From: Haliclystus octoradiatus
Taxonomy: Eukaryota; Cnidaria; Staurozoa; Stauromedusae; Haliclystidae
Length of the DNA stretch: 64,000 nucleotides
Direction: 5' to 3'
Assembly (NCBI GenBank): GCA_916610825.1
Contig: OU744446.1
Coordinates: 37,673,833 to 37,737,832, forward strand
Part shown: positions 12,101-22,905 of the stretch, one piece after another
How positions within the stretch are numbered: the first letter of the stretch is position 1
Layout of the letters: every line of letters begins with the position of its first letter
Position numbers and translations under genes: made by a program
Notes under the pieces: generated by a model
Database searches by the model: none
Seen by the model: the letters and a program-made list of their open reading frames with translations, nothing else
Told to the model about the DNA's origin: nothing

Positions 12101-15100
12101 CATCATCTCTCAGAAAGATTTTGAAGATCAAACTGCCGGATCAAGAATTAATCAACCTAGTATACTACCAATAATCTTGACTATTAAAGAAGAAAAAGAG
12201 GACACTATTCAACTTATTCCTAACCAAGTGCACACAAATGCAACAGACAATAGTTTAGCCAACACCGTGTCACTTTCAAAATCTAAGAGAAAGTATAGCA
12301 TTGAATCTATAAGTGCACCTGGTTCACAGTCTGGTTCAAGACCGCAAACTCCTAGCATTAATAATGATTCTGGCATGTCGTGTGATGAAAATATAGATGA
12401 TGTTATTTGTTTATCCAATGCATCTACTAATAGAATTACAACACCATCAAGTAATAACAAGCATCAGCATAGAGAAGACGAGCAACCCAAAGCTCCGGAA
12501 AGAACAATAAAATCATTTGGGAAGCAAATGAAAGATTGGCATACGTATTCATCAGCAGAACTTGACAAAAATGTATACATCAGATCAGGAAGCAGACGGG
12601 AATCTTATGAAGGTATGACATCAGATCGTTGCTCCAGTGTTGAATCTAGTGCATCCACAGAGATGGTTGCTGTTGTACAACCTCAGATAACTAATCAAAG
12701 TATGACATCACCAATCGCACCCATGCCAACAAATCAAAGACAGTTGGTTGTCTCAATGTCAAATACAAATTTACCTATGTCTTTCACAGTTGATCAAACA
12801 GCAGTAACATCAAATAGTATCTCTCCGCGGGTTGTATCTGCGTGTACAATGCAACAACGACCTCAGCAATATGAAATATGCCCAACTAGAAATGTAGCTC
12901 CTTTGCCACAAAATGTTGTATCAGCTTGTACAATGCAACAGCGTCCTCGACAAAATGAAATATGCCCAACTCAAAATATAGCCCCTTTGCCACAAAATGT
13001 GCGTGGCAACGCTGTGGCTGCTCTACCACAGAATGTACAAGTGTTGCATCAAAATACATCAATGCGGTATCATAACAATGGTCAACAGATATCAATGAAT
13101 GCATTACGCCTGCCTGCTGATGTACCACCGACACTGATCAACATGCAAAATCATCAACTTCAATCTCATTCTGCTGTCAGAAGCTCAAACACAACAAATG
13201 TCTCAAGTGGAAGTTCCCAATATTCGCCATCTACACCACAATTACTAAATGAAGACCATAGCAATTTCAATAATTCTACCGTACACTATAGCCAGTCATT
13301 ACCACAACAGGCAATGTCACAGAATCAACAAACACAATGGATTGAACAAAACAATATGTCTTCTGCCTTGACTATGGAATCACTTGACAAGCATCACAAT
13401 GTTCCAGGTAAGCATTGTTATTTTGATAAATGACATACTATAAAGCACACTGCCTATGTAGTTCCTTTGTTTCTGCTGAGCTAGCCTGCGTGCAGACCCA
13501 AATCTTTCGTTTTGGATTGGATAGGGTCTGTGTAATGTTGACAGACCACTTGTTCTGGGTTGAATGGATGGAGTGGCTGAAACATGAGAAAATATGGTTT
13601 GTCTTTTGTTTATCAGCTAGTTATCAACTGATAACGATCTGGTTCTAGTTTCAAAGAGCTTGCTAGCGATTGGATAATGATCAATGGACACGTTCCTGTA
13701 TCTCCCAAAATTCAGCCCAGAAAACCTTTCTTTCCATATTACTCGATTGCGAAACTACTAATCCAAAATAAAAGATTTTGGTTTACATGCAGGCTACCGC
13801 TGAGTCTCCATTATATTGCTTTCTTTGGAATGTTACCTTGTGATTTTGAAGATGTGCACAAAAGGTGAAATCTGTAAAATAGTTGGGTTGGGATAATGGA
13901 AAAGGTTTCTAAAGTAGATTTATGTCTGCGTAGAGCTGCAAGAGGGAGAATAATCAACCATTTGAATATTTACCTCCAACTCTAACAACAGATCAATCAA
14001 TTTTTGTTCTGCATCTGCATGATCCAACAAAGTGGAAATCATGAAGTCCTAAATTCCAACAAAGCAAATATTCATCGACAACTTAATATCTTTCTGATTT
14101 ATAGGTGGGAATATATTCTAGAACTCAATATGACTACATTCTTTACGGAGGATTAGCTCAGATGGCAGAGCAACCGAACTTCAGATCAGATCATAATCTG
14201 ATCGACCGTGGTTCAAATCCCCCTAAGGTCAACTCAGCCTTGACTTTATCTGAAACATCAAATGAGTACCATCTGAATATGGTGGATGGAATGGTCCAGA
14301 GGGAATTGCATTGTGAGTAGCTGCGGCGCATCGTTGTGCATTGACAATCAAGACCTATCTGCCATGAAATCTGTTGAAATTGATCTGCAGTGTCGCGGCT
14401 GAGATCAACAAAGAGCGTTTAAAATCATTGCTCTCAGCGAAAAAAGCCACTCATCCAGAAATAGAGGAGTGGTACGGGTGCCTTCGGTAGGGCGACACCG
14501 TCTACATTACTTTATTTTTTATGACTCCTCAGGACTAAAGACACTCACACAACAATTGTTAAATACAAAGCGATCAGAATTGGCAAGGATAGGAAGCAAC
14601 TTTGAAGGTAATTTAAAGAGGGAAGTGAAAACTATGATTTACATGATGCATTTTCAAGTCTTTAAATTGCAATGGTGTAATTTTATTTCGATCTGGATCT
14701 GGAATTTCCTTGTTGGTGAAACTGCCATCAAAGGAGGTATTTTAGGCCAAAACTCGCTGAGAGACATGCATACAGAGATTTACACACTTGATTTTGGTAA
14801 AGTGAGAATCGTATTTTACTACTTTCGACAGTGAAAAAGCATTGTATGCGGCTTCTGATTGGACAGACGATGTTTCTTATCTAGTGAAATATGCTGTATG
14901 GAGATTTACAAGTTCCTCTTGCTGCAAAATGCTAAGAAAATAAAGATGTCTTGAATTGCGTCAAGATGTGTATAGCAGTTAGTAGCGTTGACTGGACAGC
15001 TTAATCGAAGCATAACAGAGTAATAACACCAAAAAACTGAAGGTTATTAAACTTCTTTAATTCTTTTCTTTACTAAAATGTATGTTCAGTTTTCCAGAAT

Positions 15101-15695
15101 AAAATGATGGAGTCATGATTTCTAATTCCCAAAAATGTATACAGACAAGATACCAACGAAATTTTCTTTTTATTTAGTGCCCAACGAGAATTCAACATAA
15201 GTAATGACTTATTTATCTTGAAATACTTTCAAGCAAAGCTTTGATATTGACAGAATAGGGTCACAATATACAGTCAAAGGCAGGCAGTATACAATATACA
15301 GCCAAACCTGTTATATTGGCCACCTCTATATAGGGACCACCTGTCTATAAATAGCCCAGTAAATAAAGGCCACCTGCATATAGTGGTCAATTTATCTGCC
15401 TCTTATAGCTGGCTGTTATATACAGGTTTCACTGTACATTGAATATCAATTTAATTTTTTGTTTGTTCCAGTTGCAAACATCAGCGAAGCTCGTTCTCGT
15501 AATGAATGTGAAGTATTATACCAGCAATATCGTAATATGGTCAGTCAAGTGTATAAACTTCAAGAAAAAGTAGAAGAGCAACGAAAAAATAATCGATATT
15601 GGTTAAGTAAAAAAGGTGAATGTAGTACTCAAATGATCAAAGCAAGAGAGGAAATTCAAAAGTTATCAGAAAGTTTAAATGCATTGAATAAATGA
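9144..15695 (+). CDS. Ankyrin-repeat protein with disordered middle and C-terminal coiled coil
   Basis: Two coding exons, 9144-13407 and 15472-15695, join in phase 1 (CCAG|GTAAGC donor, TTCCAG acceptor) to give about 1,495 residues. I start at the ATG at 9144 because a 3' splice site ends at 9139, so the upstream ATG at 9099 is intronic. Residues of about 50-290 hold degenerate ankyrin repeats (LHWSCVFGKPNITEYLI, DTPLHICATY, NTVLHILCK, DGYTPSDIL). They are followed by about 1,000 residues rich in Ser, Thr, Lys, Gln and Pro that look disordered, with basic patches such as KRKRD and PPKRHRRS. A 28-residue tandem repeat lies near residues 1230-1285. The last 70 residues, coded by exon 2, form a charged coiled coil. 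I do not recognise the family; a nuclear or scaffold role is only a guess from composition. Confidence 0.85.
12831..12998 (+). repeat. 84-bp tandem duplication inside the ankyrin-gene exon
   Basis: Two in-frame 84-bp copies (12831-12914 and 12915-12998) encode VVSACTMQQRP followed by a Q/N-E-ICPT motif and APLPQN, twice. The copies differ by several substitutions, so the duplication is not new. It lies in the disordered Gln/Pro-rich part of the protein. Confidence 0.9.
13479..13812. mobile_element. MITE with about 30-bp inverted ends, in the ankyrin-gene intron
   Basis: The left end GCTAGCCTGCGTGCAGACCC, continuing into CAAATCTTTCG, is matched in reverse at about 13775-13812 (AAAGATTTTGGTTTACATGC, then AGGCTACCGC). 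The interior is about 330 bp with no transposase. Short open frames cover it on the plus strand, but they run through the element and are unlikely to be genes. Related pieces of the terminal motif (GCAGGCTA) occur near 4128 and 20248. Confidence 0.65.
14147..14515 (+). mobile_element. tRNA-derived SINE (family A), near full length
   Basis: The head resembles a tRNA with an A box (TAGCTCAGATGG) and a B box (GGTTCAAATCC) about 55 bp apart. A body of roughly 290 bp follows and ends near GGTGCCTTCGGTAGGGCGAC. Other copies lie at 42179-42437, 50432-50701, 52269-52637, 53787-53993, 57395-57463 and 63725-64000. It sits in the intron of the ankyrin gene, in the same orientation. The tRNA arms do not pair well enough for a functional tRNA gene. 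Confidence 0.85.
14618..14850. mobile_element. Decayed end of the long-inverted-repeat TTAA transposon family
   Basis: From about 14618 (TTTAAAGAGGGAAG) the sequence follows the terminal repeat of the element at 47813-49845 through shared phrases in order: GTGTAATTTTATTTCGATCTGG, quoted here only as its first part GTGTAATTTT, then TTGGTGAAACTGCC, CAAAGGAGGT and CGCTGAGAG. Divergence is high and the second end was not found, so this is a fragment or a solo end. Confidence 0.5.
15299..15434. mobile_element. pogo-like MITE (family P1)
   Basis: A short element with inverted ends (CAGCCAAACCTGTTATA at left, TATATACAGGTTTCACTG at right) and TA on both sides (15297-15298, 15435-15436). TA target sites and CAGT..AACC-type ends are typical of the Tc1/mariner-pogo superfamily. 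Further copies lie at 15941-16117, 24404-24571, 25858-26019 and 54796-54971. Confidence 0.8.
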
Positions 15696-15940
15696 CTGAA
15701 AATATTAAAAAGAAAATATCAAAAGAAACATAAACGCATAATAATAGAAAGATGTAAATAGAAAGATGTAAATAGAAAGATGTAAATAGAAAATGTAAAT
15801 ATTGTAAAAAGAAAGGGCGGAATATTGTTTTGTACCGTTTTGACATTCTATATTTTTGGTTAAGAACATTTTGTTAGTTTTGTACACTTTGGTATGATGT
15901 TTTTTGTTGTCATCTGTCATCAGCCTACATTTACTAGATA

Positions 15941-16117
15941 CAGTCAAACCTGTTATAACGGTCACCTCTGTACAGCGGCCACCTGTTTATAATGGTCACT
16001 CTTGCAATGTTTATAATAGTATTTTCTATTGAATCAAACCTGTATATAAAGACCATCTGTCTATAGTGGTCAATTTATCTCCCTCTCATAGCTGGCCGTT
16101 ATATACAGGTTTAACTG
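15941..16117. mobile_element. pogo-like MITE (family P1), full length
   Basis: A 177-bp copy between TA dinucleotides. It starts CAGTCAAACCTGTTATAACG and ends with the inverted counterpart TATACAGGTTTAACTG. It lies about 250 bp past the stop codon of the ankyrin gene and may be part of its 3' untranslated region. Confidence 0.85.
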
Positions 16118-16760
16118 TACTGTAAATGACACAGGGGGTTGTGTGTCTAGATCCCTTCTTGTGTTTCAAAAGTAGATTTTTGAATTCAGAATTTTGGATT
16201 TCATAAACCTAATTGTGAATTTCAAATGATGATAACAATGATGTTGCGCTATATACCTGTTTTATATTGATATAAACATAAAAGGAACCGAATTGATTGA
16301 CTTGCTTCCAGTCTCACTTATTTTATGACAATTTTGATATGTTGGTAAATGAGACTTGTGTCTATTGCTCATTCTATTGTTTTCCAAAACAAAGGAAACT
16401 CATCAAACATGGGAGATGACGTAAAATATTTTGTAGTTGTCCAGGTGGCCATCTTTATTCCAAATTCGTTTTTGCATCTGAAAAACTCTGCAATTGGGCC
16501 TCATGATCATCAGTTAAAGCTCTAAAGCTGTTGAAAATGTTCTAATTGGAAATGATCTTTTTTTTGCCTCAGCCAACTGTTTCTGCCGTTCTGGCAATTA
16601 AATTGTTGATCTACAAAACGCTGCAAACTTACTCAGAGTTGAGTGATTGTGGTGGTGTTGATGAGATACCTATATACTTGTTATCAATTGCTTTGGTCAG
16701 TCTGATCAAAAATCTATCAATTATTAAATGAAATTGGTATCACATTGAAGATGACTAACC
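16118..16760. other. Intergenic DNA, nothing recognised
   Basis: AT-rich sequence without a supportable gene. The open frame at 16546-16731 (+) has no family resemblance and no splice or promoter context. Confidence 0.4.
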
Positions 16761-16764
16761 TTAA

Positions 16765-16963
16765 AGGAGCAAAAATGACCGACAGGCGCTACGCACTTAG
16801 GATCACGTGCATGTTTATTGTTCATAACACAATGTACATTGTTGACATGAATTTATAACAGATTAGGCCTGCGTAGAACAATAGTTTCAAAGCGAGACGG
16901 TTGAATTACGCTAAGCATAAATTCAACTTGTGCTCGCAGCGGTCGCCGGTCAATCTTGCCCCT
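16765..16963. mobile_element. TTAA-flanked MITE, 199 bp (copy 1)
   Basis: The element is bounded by TTAA at 16761-16764 and 16964-16967. Its inverted ends are AGGAGCAAAAATGACCG and the reverse of AGGGGCAAGATTGACCG. A second copy at 29463-29660 is very similar throughout. There is no coding capacity. Confidence 0.9.
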
Positions 16964-17183
16964 TTAAGCGCTAATTTCATGCCCAGTGAACCCTGGACTA
17001 TTTCATTTTTCGAAGAAGTAAACATTTATGGAAACAATGAGATCAGACAAGCCGGTGTTGGGCAGAATCCTGCCCAATACTTTGCAAAGGACAGAAGTCC
17101 CGCTTACCAACCATCAAAATTCGGCAATTCAAAGTTAGCGGGACTTGGAGCCAGTCAACCGAATTGATTAAACTGTTTTTAGA

Positions 17184-17204
17184 AAGTATTTTATTTTATT
17201 TTAT
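17184..17204 (-). terminator. Polyadenylation signals of the H6PD-like gene
   Basis: Immediately after the minus-strand stop codon, the sequence reads as several overlapping AATAAA hexamers (plus-strand TTTATT repeats). This supports the stop at 17205 as the real end of the gene. Confidence 0.6.
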
Positions 17205-18908
17205 TTATAACATTAAAAGCTCATTGTCAGTCAGATTAGCAACATTTACATTTGACATCAAGTCCAAGAAATGTTGACCTGGAAATATTCCGTTCTGTTT
17301 TTCGTTATTTACAAATAATTTAGGATAAAATTTATCAGAATCCTTTTGTAACAAGATACCCATATGTTTACAATTGCTTTTATTATATGTAAATGGTATA
17401 ATATGTTTAGTACTGTCAGCTATGTCAGACCAAAAATCCCATAATATATGAGCATAATTAATAGAAACGAATTTTAATACTGACCTTTTGTGTAAATGAT
17501 AAAATATATCTGTATAGGCATCATTGACAGAACCTTGATGCGGTAAGTATACCATAGAGTTATTTGTAATTTTCTGAATCCAATAATTTTCTATTAGTAA
17601 ATTGTCATTGATAAGAAATCCATTTATTGCAATAGCTGGAGTTTTGTATTGCGGGTGATAAAGATAAAACTTTATACAACTTCTAATAGTTTCTGAATGC
17701 GTATGATTTGATTCCATTTCTACCATGCGAGGGTACTTTTTATTTAGTTTTTCAAAGTAAATTGCTATATATACTGATTTTTCACTCAATTGTTTCCCAC
17801 TTATTAATGTAAATGGTATATTATTCCATTGGCTATTATTCACTGTTAGTATCAATGCAGCAAATGTTGATATAATACTATTTTGTGATGGCAAATGGTG
17901 TGAATCAGAAATAATATTTTTATTGGATGATTCTGCATCTAAATGATTATTATATGACTCATATTGTCCAAGTAGAACATGCGATGGATCACATTTAATA
18001 AAATCAGATAAAACTTGGCGTTTTAAATCCGCTTCGTTTAGATTTGATGGATTTTTGACATCAATAGCAACTTGTAGCATCATTTCCGTTAAGTGATTCT
18101 GAAAGACATCCATAATTACTCCTGTTTTATCATAATACGAAGTTCTACCTTTGCAGTCAACACTTTCTTTGAGCACAATTTCTACTTTGGTTACATATTT
18201 TTCAGAGAATAATTTACCAAACTTTTCGTAATTCATTTTTCGCATCTGCATTATATCCTTCAATCCCATTTTTAATAAATAGTGATCAATTAAAAAAAAT
18301 CGTACTATCTTTGTTTCATATGTTTTTACAAAATTCAATATCTTACTTGCTTCGAGTTTAGTTACTGCAAGAGGCTTTTCAATTGCAATATTTATTTTTC
18401 TAAATGTACTTTTACTAGATTTTTGAATCATATCTAATAAATTGGAATATGTTTGTGGTGGCACAGCTAAATAATATAATACTTCATAATAAACAACAGA
18501 AGGTTTTTGTCTTTGAATTCTTTTGATTAAATGATAAAGGTCTGCAGCATTATTTATACTTTTATATTTTACTTTCTGCAAGAAGTCTGCCAGATAATGC
18601 TCACATAAATTGGCATCATATTGTGAATAATTTCTCGAACAGCTTACAGATAGAGGAAGTAAATTTTTTAAGCGTTTTCTACCTTCAATATTATCAGTTC
18701 TACCAACAGATAGAGCAGTAAAAGAAATGTAAGACTGGTGTTCATAGAAGTTACTTTTGTATAATTCAAATATTCCTTGCCATAAATATCTTTGTGCTAA
18801 ATCACCATTCCCACCGAATAAAATAACAACAAATCCTTTATAAGGACTACATATAGCTTCTAACGAATTGCAAATAATATAAGATAGGATAAACGAATGC
18901 AGTTTCAT
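17205..18908 (-). CDS. H6PD: ER hexose-6-phosphate dehydrogenase-like protein, dehydrogenase domain only
   Basis: H6PD oxidises glucose 6-phosphate with NADP in the ER lumen. This intronless frame of 567 residues starts with a hydrophobic signal-like segment (about residues 5-20). The dinucleotide-binding motif FGGNGDLA lies at 31-38, YLAVPP at 146-151, EKP at 177-179 and IDHYLLK at 207-213. Further on, VEIVLKESVDCKGRTSYY and GVIMDVFQNHLTE resemble animal H6PD more than cytosolic G6PD. Two points are odd. The active-site consensus RIDHYLGKE reads LIDHYLLKM, keeping Asp, His and Lys but changing three neighbours. The 6-phosphogluconolactonase domain of usual H6PD (about 790 residues) is absent: the frame ends at LTDNELLML and is followed by overlapping AATAAA signals at 17184-17204. 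Lack of introns could mean a retrocopy. Whether it is an active enzyme is uncertain. Confidence 0.85.
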   Translation of the reverse strand: MKLHSFILSYIICNSLEAICSPYKGFVVILFGGNGDLAQRYLWQGIFELYKSNFYEHQSYISFTALSVGRTDNIEGRKRLKNLLPLSVSCSRNYSQYDANLCEHYLADFLQKVKYKSINNAADLYHLIKRIQRQKPSVVYYEVLYYLAVPPQTYSNLLDMIQKSSKSTFRKINIAIEKPLAVTKLEASKILNFVKTYETKIVRFFLIDHYLLKMGLKDIMQMRKMNYEKFGKLFSEKYVTKVEIVLKESVDCKGRTSYYDKTGVIMDVFQNHLTEMMLQVAIDVKNPSNLNEADLKRQVLSDFIKCDPSHVLLGQYESYNNHLDAESSNKNIISDSHHLPSQNSIISTFAALILTVNNSQWNNIPFTLISGKQLSEKSVYIAIYFEKLNKKYPRMVEMESNHTHSETIRSCIKFYLYHPQYKTPAIAINGFLINDNLLIENYWIQKITNNSMVYLPHQGSVNDAYTDIFYHLHKRSVLKFVSINYAHILWDFWSDIADSTKHIIPFTYNKSNCKHMGILLQKDSDKFYPKLFVNNEKQNGIFPGQHFLDLMSNVNVANLTDNELLML

Positions 18909-19200
18909 AGCAATGTTATTATATCTGAAAATATAAGATAAGTTGTAGTTTTAAAAGTCTTCCTTGTCAGATTTTTTCACTTCTGCAGCCATGTTGATCT
19001 TTGGCTCAAACGGAGTCGGAAGAGTTCGCGTACTACGAACAACCACTACTACAAAACCAAATGTAGATTATCGGTGGTCAGGGAATGAGAACTCATACTT
19101 GTTAAATTATTATTCCCAAATAATAGAGATTGAAAAGTATCATATAATGTAGTAGACTTTTACTAGTAAAAATATTCCAAGAAATCATGATTATAGGATA

Positions 19201-19460
19201 GTCCCGGGGGGAGGGGTACTTCGATATTTTTTAGACGGGGTTGTGCCATTTTCAAAAATTGAGGAAACCCCTAAAATTTCACAGTAAGTGAGGACGGAGA
19301 CCCTAAAATTTTATGTTTTTACGAGTAAAACAAAGGAAAAGTTCTAAAAATTTCGAAAATCTCTAAATTGGAACCCTAAAAGTTCACAATAATTTGGAAA
19401 AAGGCACCCCTATAATGGCTCGTCCCCGTATAGCCAATGTATGGAAGTCCCCCGGCGGGA
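19201..19460. mobile_element. MITE with G-rich inverted ends
   Basis: The left end (TCCCGGGGGGAGGGGTACTT) and right end (GAAGTCCCCCGGCGGGA) are inverted and lie about 260 bp apart. The interior repeats phrases such as CCCTAAAATTT and CCCTAAAAGTTC. No coding frame is present. Target duplication is unclear, so the superfamily is unassigned. Confidence 0.65.
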
Positions 19461-20730
19461 TAGTTCTACAATTATTTTAGTATACTTACACTTTATAATT
19501 ATAGTTTAGTTTTCAAGCTCTGTTATTGGGAATTATAAGTTAGTAATAAATTCCAAGTCAATAATTATAATAAGATTTTGAACGATTCTTAAAAACATTC
19601 AAATATCTCCGTCATTTCCTATCGGATCCCCTTCAAACTTTTACGAATCATTGTTTTCAGTTAATGAACATCATAATCAATCATTACTTTGAATAATATT
19701 TTATAAGTAGAATACTGAGGTTTCATTATCTAAACATCTTTATAGGTTACCTGACTTTGGAAGCCATTACTGTATCATAGTCATGACTGTATGAGTATAC
19801 AATAGACTATATGTGAGTCATCTGGCAAGGAGAGGGTCTCTTAAAACTGAACTCAGGTGTTGCTCTAGACGACATGCCAAGCAAGCCCCATACGCATATA
19901 TCACTATAGTTTAGGGCGTTGCTCTTGGGTCAAATGTAATCTACATAGCCACACCCTCTCATGCAAATTAGGCAGTAGAGTGTGTAGCTGCTAAAGGGAA
20001 AAACACAGCATGACAAGGGTGGGCAAGCTAACTGTTGATGGTTGAATTATTTTAGTTTCACGAAGTAATAGTCACCATTCGATTCGTTCGAATTTTTCGC
20101 TGCATTCGATTTTTCAAAATGGAACATATAATAGTTGTCCTGATCACCTGTGAGAATAAATATCGCCAGGAAAGACTTTGAAACATTTTGTAAAGATCTA
20201 TTGATACAAACATGACTCTCATCATCGGAAAAAGATTTGTGTCAGCGCGCAGGCTAGTAATCTTCGTGAGTTGATTTGAATTTTAGACAATTGAGAGAAA
20301 CATCTCCATATAGTATTGTATAGTGCAACGTCACAATTTGAAGGTACGATGCAGCTTAGCCTGCTAGCTCGTTACCCTCAAAACACTCTGTGAATGTAAA
20401 CTTCAACATTTAAAAGGGGATAATTAAAGCGATTTCGTAAAATCTTACATTATACCTGGCCAATTAGGAAAATGTGAAATACCCAAAACGTTCCAACGAT
20501 ACGATCCTGTGAATGCCAGGTTAATGCTACCCAAAAAGTCCCAACAACTTGAAATAGAACATAGATTCACCCGTAAAAACAAAACAAAACGACATATTCC
20601 CGTGTGATAGCAGCCTCGTTATAAAATCGTCATAAGTTGCCGATAAGTTGTAAGATGGTTATAATATATGATGCATGAAGTCGGGATTTTTACAAGTTTT
20701 CATACCGATAAAGGATAATATCATTGCATG
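19461..20730. other. Intergenic DNA, nothing recognised
   Basis: This stretch, between the H6PD-like gene and the inverted duplication, is moderately AT-rich and holds no gene I can support. Confidence 0.4.
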
Positions 20731-20885
20731 TGTCGAAATAATCTTCATATATCAATACGATTATGCTTTAAATTGATCAGTATCTCGAGTACCTCAATAC
20801 ATCATTATCTATATAGTGGAATGGAGTATTGCTCAAAAAGTCAAAAGCCCCTCAAAAGGAGATATATTTGATGTTCGTGTGATCA

Positions 20886-21857
20886 CTATTCTGTGACTTC
20901 AAAATATTTGTACTTCAGATTTTGAATTTCAACCTCTGTTGGATTCACCTGCGAAATCTTGACACTCTTCAATGAGCAGTGACTTACTTCTCCATTCATG
21001 TTAGGACGGTAGTAAATTGACACACAACGTATATGATTTTGACAGTGATGGATGCATTTGATTTCAGATATTTCTTTATAATAGTAAATATAATTCCCGT
21101 TAATGAATTTTCCATTATATTCTTTTTTTGAGTACATCTGTTTTAACGCAAATGTTACTAAAAATACAAAAAGTAATAACAAAACAAGAAAGGTAATAAT
21201 TGTTTGCTGCAGAAATTGAATTGTTGCGTCAGTCATTGGCTACAGAAGTTGCAGTTGTTATTAACAGTAAACTCCGACAATAACGGTTCCGGATTTAAAG
21301 GTGTTCTGTGAATAACAGTAATCCAAAAACGTCCGGGAAGGAGTTATTCAAGATCAAAGTATGCTAAATATTTACAGCTAACAACGGATTTTTCCAAATC
21401 CGGTAAAATGGTTTGTCTCCCTAGCGTACCGTTGTTGCCGGATGCAACTGTATTATACAGCTATATTATGTTGTTTTAAATATATTACATTATTTTACAA
21501 TTATTTTTGCAATAATTACTTGAATTAAAGTTATTTCAAAGTTGACTTTTGAAATGAATACATGTTGGGTACTGAAATCGTATACTGAGACGTTTTATAA
21601 TCTTCTAATTCCAATGAAAATTTACTCTAAAATTAAAAAGCTAGTGATGAATTGTGCGATCCAGTACGTACGTCTGGCTACATATTCAGTATTATAAGTC
21701 TTGAGTAAATGTAAATTAAGCAAATTGTAAATTCTTGTGTTTTACAACAAGGTACATTTGTATTTAGAATTGCATGGGATTTAGATTGTGCAAATTTTAT
21801 CTTTCAGTTAATTAACTTACCGCTGCTCAATATAATAAGACCAAGGATAATTTTCAT
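20886..21857 (-). CDS. Small secreted PAN/apple-domain protein (left copy)
   Basis: Exon 1 (21857-21821) encodes MKIILGLIILSS, a short signal peptide, and ends in phase 1 at CAGCG|GTAAGT. Exon 2 (21157-20886) starts after GTATTTTTAG and reads TFALKQMYSKKEYNGKF and so on, to a total of 102 residues. Cysteines in CIHHCQNHIRC and HCSLK have PAN/apple-like spacing; such domains usually bind proteins or carbohydrates outside the cell. The uninterrupted frame that continues upstream of exon 2 looks like a membrane segment. I read it as intron, because the partner copy has the same acceptor and an equivalent signal exon. The intron holds a pogo-like MITE at 21262-21452. No further domain is seen, so binding partner and role are unknown. 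Confidence 0.7.
21262..21452. mobile_element. pogo-like MITE (family P4)
   Basis: Inverted ends CAGTAAACTCCGACAATAACGG (first part CAGTAAACTCCGAC) and CCGTTGTTGCCGGATGCAAC lie about 190 bp apart, next to TA dinucleotides. The element sits in the intron of the left PAN-domain gene and is missing from the right arm of the inverted duplication, so it arrived after the duplication. Confidence 0.65.
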
Positions 21858-22123
21858 AATGTTTTCGGGATAATTTTATTTTGTCTATTTATAAAATACA
21901 AAGAGATGACTAGTATATATATATAATATATATATAAATATGAGCCTGCGGTTGGTTAAGGACAAAATTTTAGCGATATAAGAATATATAAGCAGATTGC
22001 AAATTTCAAAACACATTAATAAAGATTTCAATTAGAAGGTTAAAATTGAAAATATAATCAATAATTAGTACGCATAATTAATTAACAGTTTGATCGCTAA
22101 TGATTATGCTCCGCCATCAAGCC

Positions 22124-22205
22124 CATACAGGGGACATCCATACAGGGGACATTCATACAGGGGACATCCATACAGGGGACATTCATACAGGGGACATTCA
22201 TACAG
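22124..22205. repeat. 15-bp minisatellite near the centre of the inverted duplication
   Basis: Five tandem copies of CATACAGGGGACATC/T and a partial sixth. The right arm has a single inverted unit near 22552-22571 (GGATGTCCCCTG), so expansion happened in the left arm only. Confidence 0.9.
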
Positions 22206-22905
22206 CACACGCTATACTATATTTGTTGAAGGCGCTCCCATAATGCATAATTACTGCGGGATCAAACACAATGGGATATTGTAGTACATGAACTTTATTT
22301 CATCTGCAGCTAACAAAAGTTTCATGAACAATTAATTGGAATTCCACGACTTTTAAAGGTTCATTTGTTTGTAAACTTTCAAAGAGGTTTGGAACATTAG
22401 AGCCAAAATTTTCCTTCTGTGAATTTTTTTCTTTAATTTTTATAATTAATTTTTACATGTCCTTGTAATTCTGTCCGTTCTATTAAACCCCCGTGCAACC
22501 GGGAGTAATATTGTGAGCGCATTCCATAAATAGTATAGCAGTTGCTGTATGGATGTCCCCTGTTTGGGTTTGATGGGGCACAGCTAATATACAGCATGTA
22601 GTAATGATCAAACTGTTAATTAATTAAGCGTACTAGCCATTGATTATATTTTCAATTACAACCCTCTAATTGAAATCTCAATGTGTTTTAATATTTGCAG
22701 TCTGCGTGTATGTTATTATAATAGCTATAGTGTATGTAATTAAGAAATGACAGGTTCATATGTGTATAGTATTGGTTTGCTCATCTGATTGATTCTATGT
22801 GGTTAAGCAGTGACAGTCTGACAGATTCATATGTCTATATATATATATACTAGTCGTCTCTGCGTATTTTATAAATAGGCAAAGTAAAAATATCCAGATA
22901 AAATG

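Noticed and set aside
14147-14220. A functional tRNA gene
   Set aside because: A and B boxes are present, but the arms do not fold well and the sequence is the head of a repeated SINE.
21158-21236. Membrane-anchored N-terminus for the left PAN gene
   Set aside because: The partner copy has the same acceptor and an upstream signal-peptide exon; the hydrophobic stretch is the tail of the intron.
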